DNA of 29,088 bases from Rhodobacterales bacterium UBA3080 (lineage in GTDB: Bacteria; Pseudomonadota; Alphaproteobacteria; Rhodobacterales; Rhodobacteraceae). Made by a program: the position numbers and the translations under genes. The notes below the pieces were generated by a model. It saw only the letters and a list, made by a program, of their open reading frames with translations. It was not told the DNA's origin and made no database searches. Of the stretch, positions 14,640 to 22,246 are shown one piece after another. Location: assembly GCA_002366645.1 (NCBI GenBank), contig DFBM01000085.1:1-29088 (forward strand). Direction: 5' to 3'. Position 1 is the stretch's first letter. The number at the start of each line of letters is the position of its first letter.

Positions 14640-15427
14640 TTGTTCCAATCCAGCTTGTCGCGCAACAGGTTCCCGCGGCCGACACTGACAATCGCAGGTG
14701 CTCCGATCCCGTCCGCTTCGATATCCGCAGCCGCACATGCCAGCGTCGTTTCCAACACCCGCATCGCGGGCGTTGTTGCATTAGCGACAACCGCGACCGG
14801 ATCATCCTTCGGACGTCCACCCGCAATCAGCTTTTCCGCGATCTCGTCCATGTGCCGCATCGCCATATACATCACGATCATGCCAGCACTTCGGGCAACA
14901 CTTTCCCAGTCAATGCGCGCCGGCGATAATCCCGTCTGATCGTGGCCAGTCAGAAATATTACCGACTGGTTTACCTCCTTCGAGGTCACCGGTATCCCGG
15001 CGTACGCCAATCCGCCGACGCCGGCTGTGATCCCCGGCACCACCCTGAACGGCACATTCGCCGCAACCAAGTCCAGCGCTTCCTCAGCACCCCGCCCGAA
15101 CACAAACGGATCGCCACCTTTAAGGCGTAACACCCGCTTTCCTGCTTGCGCATGCGCGATCAAACTCGCATTGATCTCGGGCTGCTTGGGCGAAGGCCTG
15201 CCACCTCGTTTTCCAACGAACTCCATAATCGCATCCGGATTGGCCCAACCGAGAATTTTTTCGGCCACCAAAGCATCATAAACAACTACATCCGCCTGTT
15301 TGAGTGCGTTCAACGCATGCAAAGTCACCAACCCCGGATCGCCCGGACCAGCCCCGACCAACCACACGGATCCCGCCTCGAATTCAGGCAACCGGGCATC
15401 GAATGTAAGTTGGTCAAATTCGTTCAT
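14636..15427 (-). CDS. cobA: Uroporphyrinogen-III C-methyltransferase CobA (SUMT)
   Basis: A 263-aa SAM-dependent enzyme that methylates uroporphyrinogen III at C2 and C7 to give precorrin-2, the entry to the corrin branch. The N-terminal VGAGPGDPGLVTLHALNAL, the LRLKGGDPFVFGRG block near residue 100 and the VPGITAG segment are the usual SUMT signatures. There is no CysG-type dehydrogenase/ferrochelatase domain, so it serves cobalamin rather than siroheme alone. It overlaps both neighbours by four bases (ATGA with cobM, GTGA with cobB), which points to coupled translation. Confidence 0.96.
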   Translation of the reverse strand: MNEFDQLTFDARLPEFEAGSVWLVGAGPGDPGLVTLHALNALKQADVVVYDALVAEKILGWANPDAIMEFVGKRGGRPSPKQPEINASLIAHAQAGKRVLRLKGGDPFVFGRGAEEALDLVAANVPFRVVPGITAGVGGLAYAGIPVTSKEVNQSVIFLTGHDQTGLSPARIDWESVARSAGMIVMYMAMRHMDEIAEKLIAGGRPKDDPVAVVANATTPAMRVLETTLACAAADIEADGIGAPAIVSVGRGNLLRDKLDWNK

Positions 15428-16191
15428 TTCTTAACCTTTGGGCGTAATACATGCGGAATTTCCGGATCATATAGCGCAGAATCCTTGAAATCCTGCTGAT
15501 TTGCAAGCGCCGGTCCGATAAACACCAAAGCCGTCCGCGTGATCTTCTCGGCCCGCACCTTGGCATGGATATCCTCTAACGTCCCGTGAATGATCAACTC
15601 GTCCGGCCAACCAACACGATAGGCCACAACAACCGCACAGTCGTCACCATAATGTGGCGCCAACTGTCGACGTATTTCGCGCAGGTTCCGGATGGCAAGA
15701 TGTATCACCAAAGTCGCTCCTGTCCGCCCGAAATTCTCCAACGTCTCGCCCGAAGGCATGTCGGTGGACTTCATCGACATCCGCGTCAACACAATCGACT
15801 GCGCGACCTCCGGTATCGTCAACTCCTGCCCCATTGCCGCCGCAGCAGCCGAATAGGCCGAAACACCCGGCGTTATATCATACGGGATCCCGGCGGCCTT
15901 CAACCGCCGGATTTGCTCCGCGATCGCACCGTAAAGCGCAGGATCCCCGGAATGCACCCGCGCCACATCTTCACCTCGCGCATGCGCCGCCACGATTTCT
16001 GCGTGCGTGTCATCCAACGTCATAGGCGCTGTGTCCAATACCCGCGCCCCCTCAGGCGTATACGCCACCACAGCCTCGGGCACCAAAGATCCCGCATACA
16101 AACAAACCGGACAACTCTCGATCAAACGCCGTCCTTTGATGGTAATCAAATCCGGATCACCCGGCCCGGCACCAATAAAATGAACCGTCAT
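15424..16191 (-). CDS. cobM: Precorrin-4 C11-methyltransferase CobM
   Basis: A 255-aa SAM methyltransferase. MTVHFIGAGPGDPDLITIKG, VHSGDPALYGAIAEQ and LTRMSMKSTDMPSGE are features of CobM/CbiF, which methylates C11 of precorrin-4 in the aerobic route. ATG 16191 lies exactly 31 bases after the cobJ stop, behind the GAAGAAGG stretch of a repeated junction sequence that can serve as ribosome site. Its stop overlaps the cobA start by four bases. Confidence 0.95.
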   Translation of the reverse strand: MTVHFIGAGPGDPDLITIKGRRLIESCPVCLYAGSLVPEAVVAYTPEGARVLDTAPMTLDDTHAEIVAAHARGEDVARVHSGDPALYGAIAEQIRRLKAAGIPYDITPGVSAYSAAAAAMGQELTIPEVAQSIVLTRMSMKSTDMPSGETLENFGRTGATLVIHLAIRNLREIRRQLAPHYGDDCAVVVAYRVGWPDELIIHGTLEDIHAKVRAEKITRTALVFIGPALANQQDFKDSALYDPEIPHVLRPKVKK

Positions 16192-16225
16192 ACCCGACCC
16201 GCCTTCTTCTTTGCCAAAATACTCA
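16192..16225 (-). repeat. Repeated intercistronic junction sequence, cobJ/cobM copy
   Basis: Read on the minus strand from the cobJ stop codon: TGAGTATTTT, G, GCAAAGAAGAAGG, then ten bases and the cobM ATG. The same 24-base block with one difference and the same spacing lies between cobH and cobL. It contains a purine-rich ribosome-site-like end. Confidence 0.75.
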
Positions 16226-18028
16226 CTTCGCCAAGTCTCCGTCTATTTTTCGCGCATACCCACGTGGCGTATACATCCGAGGTCCTTCACCCAACTCCGC
16301 TAGTTTCGAGTGCGACGAACCAACCAACACAACTGTCAGCATATCCACCTCATCCACTTCGAGCTCAGACAGTTTCCGGTACCGCACAAACTCCTCCGGC
16401 CTGCCTAGGGAACTCGCCAGCATCACCGGTGTATCCGCAGGCCGATGCTGCAATAAAATATCCCGCGCTTCAGCCAGCAACGTACGGCGACGCTTGGAAA
16501 CCGGATTGTAAAACGCGATCACAAAATCCCCCTCGGCGGCGGCTTTCAACCGCTTCAAAATATCCTCCCGCGGCGTCAACAAGTCACTAAGAGAAATCGC
16601 ACAGAAGTCATGCCCAAGCGGAGCACCCGCCCGCGCCGCCGCCCCCTGCAATGCCGAGACCCCCGGCGTCGAAACCACCTCAACTCGCCGCGCGGCGTCC
16701 GACACACCCATCGCTTCGGGGCCACGGTCGAGCAATTCATACACGAGCGCCCCCATCGCATAAATTCCGGCATCTCCGGAACAGATCAGTGCTACGTTCT
16801 TTCCCTTGCCAGCTTGCTCCAACGCATAGCGGCATCGATCCTCTTCTCCCCCCAACGGGAAGTCCGAGCGGGTTTTGCCGGCTGCCAATGGCCCCAGAAT
16901 ATCTATATACAACCCATATCCGACAAGCTCTTCGGCATCGGCTATTAGCTGGCTAGCTTCAGGCGTACGCCACGAATGCTGTCCCGGCCCAATACTGACA
17001 ATCGATAACTTACCGCGCGACCGTCCCGCAAGTTCGGTAATAACTTCCGGTGCACGGGCGATGGCAGAAGTCGCATTCGCGGTCTTACGTTTTTCAACGA
17101 TCAGAACCACTTCCGTCCCAGCAGCCGCCAAAGCGGCACCTTCCGAGACCCCGTGGCATCCGACCTCCGAGAAAACCACATCCGAAGGATTGGCCAAACG
17201 CGGTGCCTCAAGCTCCAAGGCCTCCGCGTCAAAAATCTGGTAAGGAACCCCTAATCGGCGCGCCGTCTCTATCATTGCGGGCTCATCAGCCTTCAGATCC
17301 AGCGATGCGACGCAAGCCACGGAACCGGGGGCAATATTTGCAGAGGCCAAACTTTCCTGAACCAGATCCCACATCTCGTCCACATCACATCCACGAGCAC
17401 ACCCAAGCCCCAAAGCAAATCGCTGCGGGTGGTAGACGAGCGTCTCCGCGCCTGCGTCAGCAGGCGCCTCCGAAGTAATCAAGCGCACTGGCCCGTCGCC
17501 CTCCTCCAGATCCCAAATATTCTCGCCTGAAATTATCGGCTTCTCACCCGACAGCATCGCCATCATCACCGACTTGGCATCTTGCGGGTTCGCCAGCTTC
17601 CACCCCAAAGGCGGCTCGTCAAGCGCCACACCCAGCGCCACGTCGCCCGCCGTCGTAACCGCAGCATGGCCACCCAAAACCTCTGCGATCTGCTTGGCTA
17701 AACGGTTTGCCCCATGATGCCCGCCCAGCAAGGGAATAACCGTAGACCCGTCATCCGGAATAGCAATCACAGGCGGCTCGGAACGCTTGTTGGTCAACAC
17801 TGGCGCCACAGCCCGCACCAGAATTCCGGCGGCACAAACCCCGATCACCGGATGCCCCGCCTGAAACAACATACGCACATGATCGAGCGCATTCGGGAAG
17901 TACGCATCCGCACGATCGCACCGCCCCTCACGTCCATGCACTGGCGCGTTCAGCGCCGCAGCAACACAAAAAGCAGTCGCCTGACCCGAACGGGAAAGAC
18001 AGATAACAACAGGATTTAGTTCAGCCAC
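16223..18028 (-). CDS. cobJ: CbiG-CobJ fusion (precorrin-3B C17-methyltransferase with CbiG/CobE-like N-terminus)
   Basis: About 601 aa. Residues 1 to about 200 look like CbiG-N: FQAGHPVIGVCAAGILVRAVAPVL, then DGSTVIPLLGGHHGANRLA. Residues about 205-330 are the CbiG-C/CobE domain, with LGLGCARGCD and FSEVGCHGVSEGAAL. From about 340 comes CobJ/CbiH: SIGPGQHSWRTPEA, ICSGDAGIYAMG and FYNPVSKRRR. CobJ contracts the ring and methylates C17. CbiG is known for lactone opening in the anaerobic route, so its role here is open. GTG 18028 overlaps the cobI end by 13 bases and gives LNPVVICLSRSG near the start; longer forms have no support. The stop lies in the repeated junction sequence. Confidence 0.93.
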   Translation of the reverse strand: MAELNPVVICLSRSGQATAFCVAAALNAPVHGREGRCDRADAYFPNALDHVRMLFQAGHPVIGVCAAGILVRAVAPVLTNKRSEPPVIAIPDDGSTVIPLLGGHHGANRLAKQIAEVLGGHAAVTTAGDVALGVALDEPPLGWKLANPQDAKSVMMAMLSGEKPIISGENIWDLEEGDGPVRLITSEAPADAGAETLVYHPQRFALGLGCARGCDVDEMWDLVQESLASANIAPGSVACVASLDLKADEPAMIETARRLGVPYQIFDAEALELEAPRLANPSDVVFSEVGCHGVSEGAALAAAGTEVVLIVEKRKTANATSAIARAPEVITELAGRSRGKLSIVSIGPGQHSWRTPEASQLIADAEELVGYGLYIDILGPLAAGKTRSDFPLGGEEDRCRYALEQAGKGKNVALICSGDAGIYAMGALVYELLDRGPEAMGVSDAARRVEVVSTPGVSALQGAAARAGAPLGHDFCAISLSDLLTPREDILKRLKAAAEGDFVIAFYNPVSKRRRTLLAEARDILLQHRPADTPVMLASSLGRPEEFVRYRKLSELEVDEVDMLTVVLVGSSHSKLAELGEGPRMYTPRGYARKIDGDLAK

Positions 18029-18720
18029 GGATCTTGGCCTTTCGTAACAAGGATCATAGAGAAATACGGTGCCTCGCAAGGCGCGCCTTCCAACGGAAAC
18101 ACCTTTTGAAGCGGCAGACTGGCGCGCTCCACATAGACAGCGTTTTCTGTAAGGGTCAAGGAATCGAGCACACGGCGAATTTTATCAAGGTGACGGCCGA
18201 CCTTCATGATCACCACCGCCTCGGCACTGGCGATACGGTCACGCATCGCGTCTTCGTCCAGCGGTCCGGGAATTATCGTTAACACTTCGTTTCGAGCCGT
18301 CAACGGTCGACCAGATACCGCCGCACAAGTTGTCACCGAAGTCACCCCCGGCACAACCTCGGTCTCGAAACGATCCGATAGGCGCGCATACAAATACATG
18401 AACGAGCCATAAAAGAAAGGGTCCCCCTCGCACAGCACAACTACGTCCCGCCCCGCCTCAAGATGCGTAGCTATATCCTCCGCTCCCAGAGCGTAAGCCG
18501 CCTGCGCAGGGCCGCGTTCTACCGCCATCGGCACGTTGATTTTAACCTCGACCGCGTCATCAGGAATTACATCTGCTGCGATCGAACGCGCAAAACTTTC
18601 GCCGCCCTCCAACGCAGGATAAGCCACAACCTCGGCCCCCGAGATCAAACGGTAAGCCTTTAAAGTCATCAACTCCGGATCCCCGGGGCCAAGACCGATT
18701 CCATACAGCGTCCCGTTCAT
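18016..18720 (-). CDS. cobI: Precorrin-2 C20-methyltransferase CobI
   Basis: A 234-aa SAM methyltransferase that makes precorrin-3A. MNGTLYGIGLGPGDPELMTLKAYRLI, VVLCEGDPFFYGSFMYLY and VVPGVTSVTTCAAVSGRPL are typical of CobI/CbiL. ATG 18720 forms an ATGA overlap with the cobL stop, so the 15 extra upstream codons of the open frame are rejected. The gene ends in TAA within the first codons of the cbiG-cobJ fusion. Confidence 0.95.
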   Translation of the reverse strand: MNGTLYGIGLGPGDPELMTLKAYRLISGAEVVAYPALEGGESFARSIAADVIPDDAVEVKINVPMAVERGPAQAAYALGAEDIATHLEAGRDVVVLCEGDPFFYGSFMYLYARLSDRFETEVVPGVTSVTTCAAVSGRPLTARNEVLTIIPGPLDEDAMRDRIASAEAVVIMKVGRHLDKIRRVLDSLTLTENAVYVERASLPLQKVFPLEGAPCEAPYFSMILVTKGQDPWLN

Positions 18721-19916
18721 CGTTTGATCAAGCTCCATTGGGTTACTGGGCGCAACGGTTTCCAACTCATAAGCGGTCCAAGCGCCTCTGCACGATTAAT
18801 CGAAATCTGCACCAAATCCCCCCCAAACTCTTTATAAAGCGCCACCAACAGCACCTCGCTCTCCAATGTCACCGCATTCGCGACCAACCGCCCCAGCGGC
18901 CGCAATGCCGTCCAACAGGCTGTAAATGTCTCGCGTGACAAGCCACCCCCGATAAAAATCGCGTCTGGCGCAGCCAGCCCTTCAAGTGCCGCTGGCACGT
19001 ACCCGTCAACCAACTGCAACGTAGGCACCCCTAACGCCTGCGCATTACCCGCTGCCATAGTGCGCCGATCAGCGCGCGGTTCAATTCCGACAGCTCGTGC
19101 ATAACGCGCCGCTCGCATCCACTCCACTGCAACGGACCCACAACCTGTGCCAACATCCCAAAGCAACGCCCCGCGCATCGGCATCAGCTTAGCCAACGTT
19201 GCCGCCCTGACTTCGCGTTTCGTCATGGTGCCGTCGTGAATAAACACGTCATCCGACAAGCCCGGCACTCTCGGCATCAACGCTGCATCAGGTGCTGCAA
19301 TACATTCCACCGCCAACGTATTAAACGCCGGAACTTCATGCGCCCAATCAGCCGCCACACCGTCAAACCTTCGCTCGTCCTCGCCGCCCATCGCGGCCAG
19401 CACCGTCATACGGCTTTGGCCAAACCCGCGCGCTGTCAGAAACGCCGCAATTTGGGTCGGCGTTTCCTCGCCCGTTGTCAAAATAAGCAACCGTACGTCA
19501 GGCTGGATAAACGCAATCATCTGCTCGACCGGTCGACCATGGACCGTCAAGGTCTCCAAGTCAGCCATACTCCAGCCCATCCGCGCTGCCGCCAACTGAA
19601 ACGCAGAAACCTGCGGGTGATAGGTGATTTCCCCAGCCGAAATTGAATGCCCGATCCGCGCTCCGACAGAGAACCACAACGGATCCCCCGTTGCCAGCAC
19701 AACAACTCGCTTGCCACGTCGTGCCTCCAATTCACCAATCAGCGCATCAAAAGGCGAGGGCCAAGCCAACATCTCCGCCGACGTATTTGCCGCCAACACA
19801 TGATGCCGCGCCCCACCGACAACTACCTCGGCCGCCTCGACGACCGCTCGAGTAGCAGGGGTAAGCCCCGCCAGACCATCCTCACCAATGCCAACAATAT
19901 GAAGCCAAGGTTTCAT
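18717..19916 (-). CDS. cobL: Precorrin-6Y C5,15-methyltransferase (decarboxylating) CobL
   Basis: A 399-aa two-domain enzyme that methylates C5 and C15 and decarboxylates the C12 acetate. The N-terminal CbiE-like half starts WLHIVGIGEDGLAGLTPATRA with ATGDPLWFSVGARI. The C-terminal CbiT-like half carries the SAM motif LWDVGTGCGSVAVEWMRA near residue 250 and IFIGGGLSRETF. The fused form is the CobL of aerobic producers. ATG 19916 is exactly 31 bases after the cobH stop, behind the repeated junction sequence, and its stop overlaps cobI by four bases. Confidence 0.96.
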   Translation of the reverse strand: MKPWLHIVGIGEDGLAGLTPATRAVVEAAEVVVGGARHHVLAANTSAEMLAWPSPFDALIGELEARRGKRVVVLATGDPLWFSVGARIGHSISAGEITYHPQVSAFQLAAARMGWSMADLETLTVHGRPVEQMIAFIQPDVRLLILTTGEETPTQIAAFLTARGFGQSRMTVLAAMGGEDERRFDGVAADWAHEVPAFNTLAVECIAAPDAALMPRVPGLSDDVFIHDGTMTKREVRAATLAKLMPMRGALLWDVGTGCGSVAVEWMRAARYARAVGIEPRADRRTMAAGNAQALGVPTLQLVDGYVPAALEGLAAPDAIFIGGGLSRETFTACWTALRPLGRLVANAVTLESEVLLVALYKEFGGDLVQISINRAEALGPLMSWKPLRPVTQWSLIKR

Positions 19917-19950
19917 AAAATTCCGCCCTTCTTCTTTGCAAAAATACTCA
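19917..19950 (-). repeat. Repeated intercistronic junction sequence, cobH/cobL copy
   Basis: Read on the minus strand from the cobH stop codon: TGAGTATTTT, T, GCAAAGAAGAAGG, ten bases, then the cobL ATG. It differs from the cobJ/cobM copy by one base in 24 and the spacer length is identical. Confidence 0.75.
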
Positions 19951-20583
19951 TTCCGCCGATTCTTCCGGCAAACCCGCCGCCAATGCGTTCACCGCCGCCG
20001 ATGCCATCGCTGATCCCCCGCGCCGGCCTTGCAAACTCAAAAACGATACTCCGCGCGGGTCCGAAGCCAGTTCAGCCTTGCTCTCCGCTGCCCCGACAAA
20101 ACCCACAGGAAACCCGAGGATCGCAGCGGGTTTCGGCCAGCCTTTCTCGAGCTTTTCCAGCAAATGGAATAAAGTCGTCGGCGCATTGCCAATCGCAACA
20201 ACCGCGCCCTCGATATGCTGTTCCCAAAGTTCAACCGCAGCGGCCGAACGTGTTGTTCCAAATTCTTCCGCCAAACCAACGGTGCGGGGGTCATTCAACG
20301 TAACGATGACCTCATTGCCCGAAAGGTACCGCCTGATAACGCCAGCCCCGACCATCTCGACATCGCAAAGTATCGGCGCACCCGCTGCAATCGCAAGACG
20401 AGCCGCAACGTGCACATCCGGCGAAAACGTCAGATCGTCTACAATATCGATCATTCCACATGCATGGATCAATCGGATCGCAACAGGATGCAGACCCTTT
20501 GGTAAACGCGAGAAATCCGCCTCCGCACGCACCGTCGCAAAGGATTGGGCATAGATTGCCGGAGGAGATTTCTCGTAGTCCAT
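19948..20583 (-). CDS. cobH: Precorrin-8X methylmutase CobH
   Basis: A 211-aa mutase that moves the methyl group from C11 to C12 to yield hydrogenobyrinate, the last ring step of the aerobic route. The catalytic histidine is in RLIHACGMIDIVDDL (His40). GAPILCDVEMVGAGV and GNAPTTLFHLLE (near residue 140) are further conserved blocks, and GFPVGFVGAAESK is near the end. ATG 20583 lies four bases after the cbiX stop. Confidence 0.96.
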   Translation of the reverse strand: MDYEKSPPAIYAQSFATVRAEADFSRLPKGLHPVAIRLIHACGMIDIVDDLTFSPDVHVAARLAIAAGAPILCDVEMVGAGVIRRYLSGNEVIVTLNDPRTVGLAEEFGTTRSAAAVELWEQHIEGAVVAIGNAPTTLFHLLEKLEKGWPKPAAILGFPVGFVGAAESKAELASDPRGVSFLSLQGRRGGSAMASAAVNALAAGLPEESAE

Positions 20584-20587
20584 TACG

Positions 20588-21703
20588 CTAGCCTTTCAGG
20601 CGCTTGCGTACGGATTCCGGACCGTGCGGGTGATCCGCTTGCGGGTATTCCGGATGAACGTGGTCATGCTCATGGTGGTGATGATCATGATCGTGCGTAT
20701 GGCTGTGGCTATGCGTATGTTCGTGGTGATGGTGATGGTGATGGTGATCCATATCCAGACGACACGCGCCGGTACAGAAATCATCGCACAGCTCACACGT
20801 CTCCACTGTCGCCCCCGGCGCATTGGCGCCTTGGCCTTCCACATGGTGGTGGTGGCTTTCCTGCACCGAGCCGACTTCGGCCTCAAATCCCAGCACCTGC
20901 TCGCGGTATTTGCACATACCGCAGTTCATGTTGTTCGAACCATCGAGGATTTCACGGACCCTGTCAGCAAAAGTCTCGATAACTTTGGGATGGTCGTTCA
21001 GATACCCCGCCTTGACGAAATCGATGTCGGTGTATTTAGCCGAAGCCTCGTCCGTGAAGCCGTAAATCCGGTCGATCAGCACGCCGGCAAAGAGGAAATA
21101 CGGGAAGACTATGACGCGCTTGTAACCGAGCTTCGCAACATGATCTAGGCACGGCTCAACCAGCGGAAACGTCACACCGGAATAGCCGACCTCGGTCCAG
21201 CCAAAACCCATACCCTCTTGCAGCAAACGCGCCACTTTCGAGACGTTACCGTTGGCATCAGGGTCCGAGGCACCACGGCCGATAACCACTAGGCAAGTCT
21301 CGTGCAACGGCAGCTCGCCATGCTCGGAATTTGCTTTGTTTACAGCCTCTTGGATACGATCCGAGGCGGCGGCGATCATCTTGGGATCAACGCCCAACTC
21401 ACGGCCATATTCAACCGTGATTCCGTGTTTGGCGGCATAGGTGTTCAATACCGTCGGAATGTCGTTCTTGGCGTGCATTGCCGCAAACAGCATGCCCGGA
21501 ACCGCAAGGATATGATCGCAACCCGCGTTACGCAGGTTATCCAGTCCATCCCGCATGACGGGGTTGGCGAACTCAAGATAACCATAGTCCACCGGCCACT
21601 CGGGGAAATGAGGTTTCAGGCCGGCGGCGACTTGGGCGAACTCGTCGACAGCAGCTTGGCTGCGGGAGCCGTGCCCGCAGACCATAACACCAATTTTAGC
21701 CAT
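20588..21703 (-). CDS. cbiX: Long-form CbiX-like cobaltochelatase with Cys motifs and His-rich tail
   Basis: A 371-aa protein. The N-terminal part has two chelatase repeats: MAKIGVMVCGHGSRSQAAVDEF, then CLVVIGRGASDPDANGNVSKVARLL. From about residue 270 comes NCGMCKYREQVLGFEAEVGS, the metal/iron-sulfur motif of long CbiX proteins, then CELCDDFCTGACRLD. A tail extremely rich in His, mostly HH, HT, HS and HD runs, follows and probably binds cobalt. CbiX inserts cobalt into sirohydrochlorin early, but here it stands with the late chelatase CobN, so it may act as a cobalt store or feeder. ATG 21703 follows the upstream small gene by four bases; the longer frame is rejected because it runs through that gene. 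Confidence 0.9.
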   Translation of the reverse strand: MAKIGVMVCGHGSRSQAAVDEFAQVAAGLKPHFPEWPVDYGYLEFANPVMRDGLDNLRNAGCDHILAVPGMLFAAMHAKNDIPTVLNTYAAKHGITVEYGRELGVDPKMIAAASDRIQEAVNKANSEHGELPLHETCLVVIGRGASDPDANGNVSKVARLLQEGMGFGWTEVGYSGVTFPLVEPCLDHVAKLGYKRVIVFPYFLFAGVLIDRIYGFTDEASAKYTDIDFVKAGYLNDHPKVIETFADRVREILDGSNNMNCGMCKYREQVLGFEAEVGSVQESHHHHVEGQGANAPGATVETCELCDDFCTGACRLDMDHHHHHHHHEHTHSHSHTHDHDHHHHEHDHVHPEYPQADHPHGPESVRKRLKG

Positions 21704-21707
21704 TATA

Positions 21708-21857
21708 TCAGCGCTTAACAGCGTTGTAGACGGCCGTAGCCAATACACCGGCACCGACAATTACTAACCACGAAGTGTGGGGAACGTGCAGCGCGCCGGA
21801 TGTGTGCGCCAAGGCTGGAGTTGCTGTGATTGTTGCAAGGGCTATAAGAATTCGCAT
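21708..21857 (-). CDS. 49-aa exported or anchored small protein at the head of the cob operon
   Basis: ATG 21857 has GGAAGGA at ideal spacing, and the TGA at 21708-21710 is four bases from the cbiX ATG. The residues run MRILIALATITATPALAH (signal-peptide-like), then TSGALHVPHTS, then the hydrophobic WLVIVGAGVLATAV and YNAVKR. A signal peptide followed by one membrane segment, with three histidines (18, 24, 27) near the cleavage point, suggests a small periplasm-facing membrane peptide. It recalls the layout of small cobalt-transport accessory proteins such as CbtB, but I do not recognise the family. Its place before cbiX suggests a cobalt role, which is inference. Confidence 0.6.
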   Translation of the reverse strand: MRILIALATITATPALAHTSGALHVPHTSWLVIVGAGVLATAVYNAVKR

Positions 21858-21877
21858 TGTATTTTCCTTCCGGTTTC

Positions 21878-21995
21878 ATCGGTCCACCATGGAAGAAAAC
21901 GCATCAGTCTGTGACAGTTCCGGTTTAGGTCCCCTATTTGGGTCGACCTCCACCAGACGCGCTTTCAGCCCCTTTTCGGGGCACCGTCTGTAGTT
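21878..21995 (-). promoter_or_regulatory. Candidate structured 5' leader of the cob operon
   Basis: On the minus strand CAGACG (21985-21990) pairs with CGTCTG (21954-21959), enclosing the hairpin GCCCC/GGGGC (21968-21982). Its flanks read GGTGCCCC and GGGGCTGAAA, like the first arm of cobalamin riboswitches. Downstream are a second stem AGGTC/GACCT and GGAACTGT. The conserved B12-box near the start codon is not recognisable, so this is not a standard cobalamin riboswitch. Confidence 0.35.
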
Positions 21996-22061
21996 CGAGT
22001 CATAGGGGGCGGCGCTGGCTCGCGCAAGCCCGTTTGCGACCTGTTTTGGCCAGATTTTCCG

Positions 22062-22131
22062 GTACACAATGCGTACACAACCCGTACACAACGCGTATGT
22101 ACGATTTTGTAGTTGGTTAACAGCGGGTTAA
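22062..22131 (-). promoter_or_regulatory. Composite CtrA-box plus TTGTGTAC repeat element, copy 3 (towards the cob operon)
   Basis: In reverse orientation: TTAA at 22128-22131 and 22117-22120 with seven bases between, then 13 bases, then the core at 22103-22062 (CGTACATACGCG and three TTGTGTAC units). It points left, towards the 49-aa gene and the cob operon about 200 bases away, not towards hsp20. Confidence 0.6.
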
Positions 22132-22197
22132 TCTCACGAGAGGTGCCGGTAGGCAGTTTGACCAACTAGCCTGCTGATGACTCGCACATATTTCCGA

Positions 22198-22246
22198 TTG
22201 ATTTACATCAAAGCACAGAACCGAAATCCCTGATATCTGGAACATA
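22198..22246 (+). promoter_or_regulatory. FNR/FnrL box and class II promoter of hsp20
   Basis: TTGAT-TTAC-ATCAA at 22198-22211 is a perfect FNR consensus. An extended -10, TG-A-TATCTG, lies at 22231-22239. The start expected near 22246 puts the box centre at -41.5, the classic activating position. This predicts induction of hsp20 at low oxygen. Confidence 0.75.

Noticed and set aside
15586..16590. A 334-aa open frame antisense to cobM and cobJ
   Set aside because: The composition is rich in Arg, Pro and His, typical of antisense frames; it crosses two well-supported genes and their junction.
20624..21148. Long open frame antisense to the His-rich tail of cbiX
   Set aside because: The Met/Val/Ile-rich start is simply the complement of the His codon run; no family pattern is seen.
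21878..21995. Standard cobalamin riboswitch
   Set aside because: Only the first arm-like hairpin resembles the family. The conserved core and the B12-box before the start codon are not found, so it is kept only as a low-confidence structured leader.
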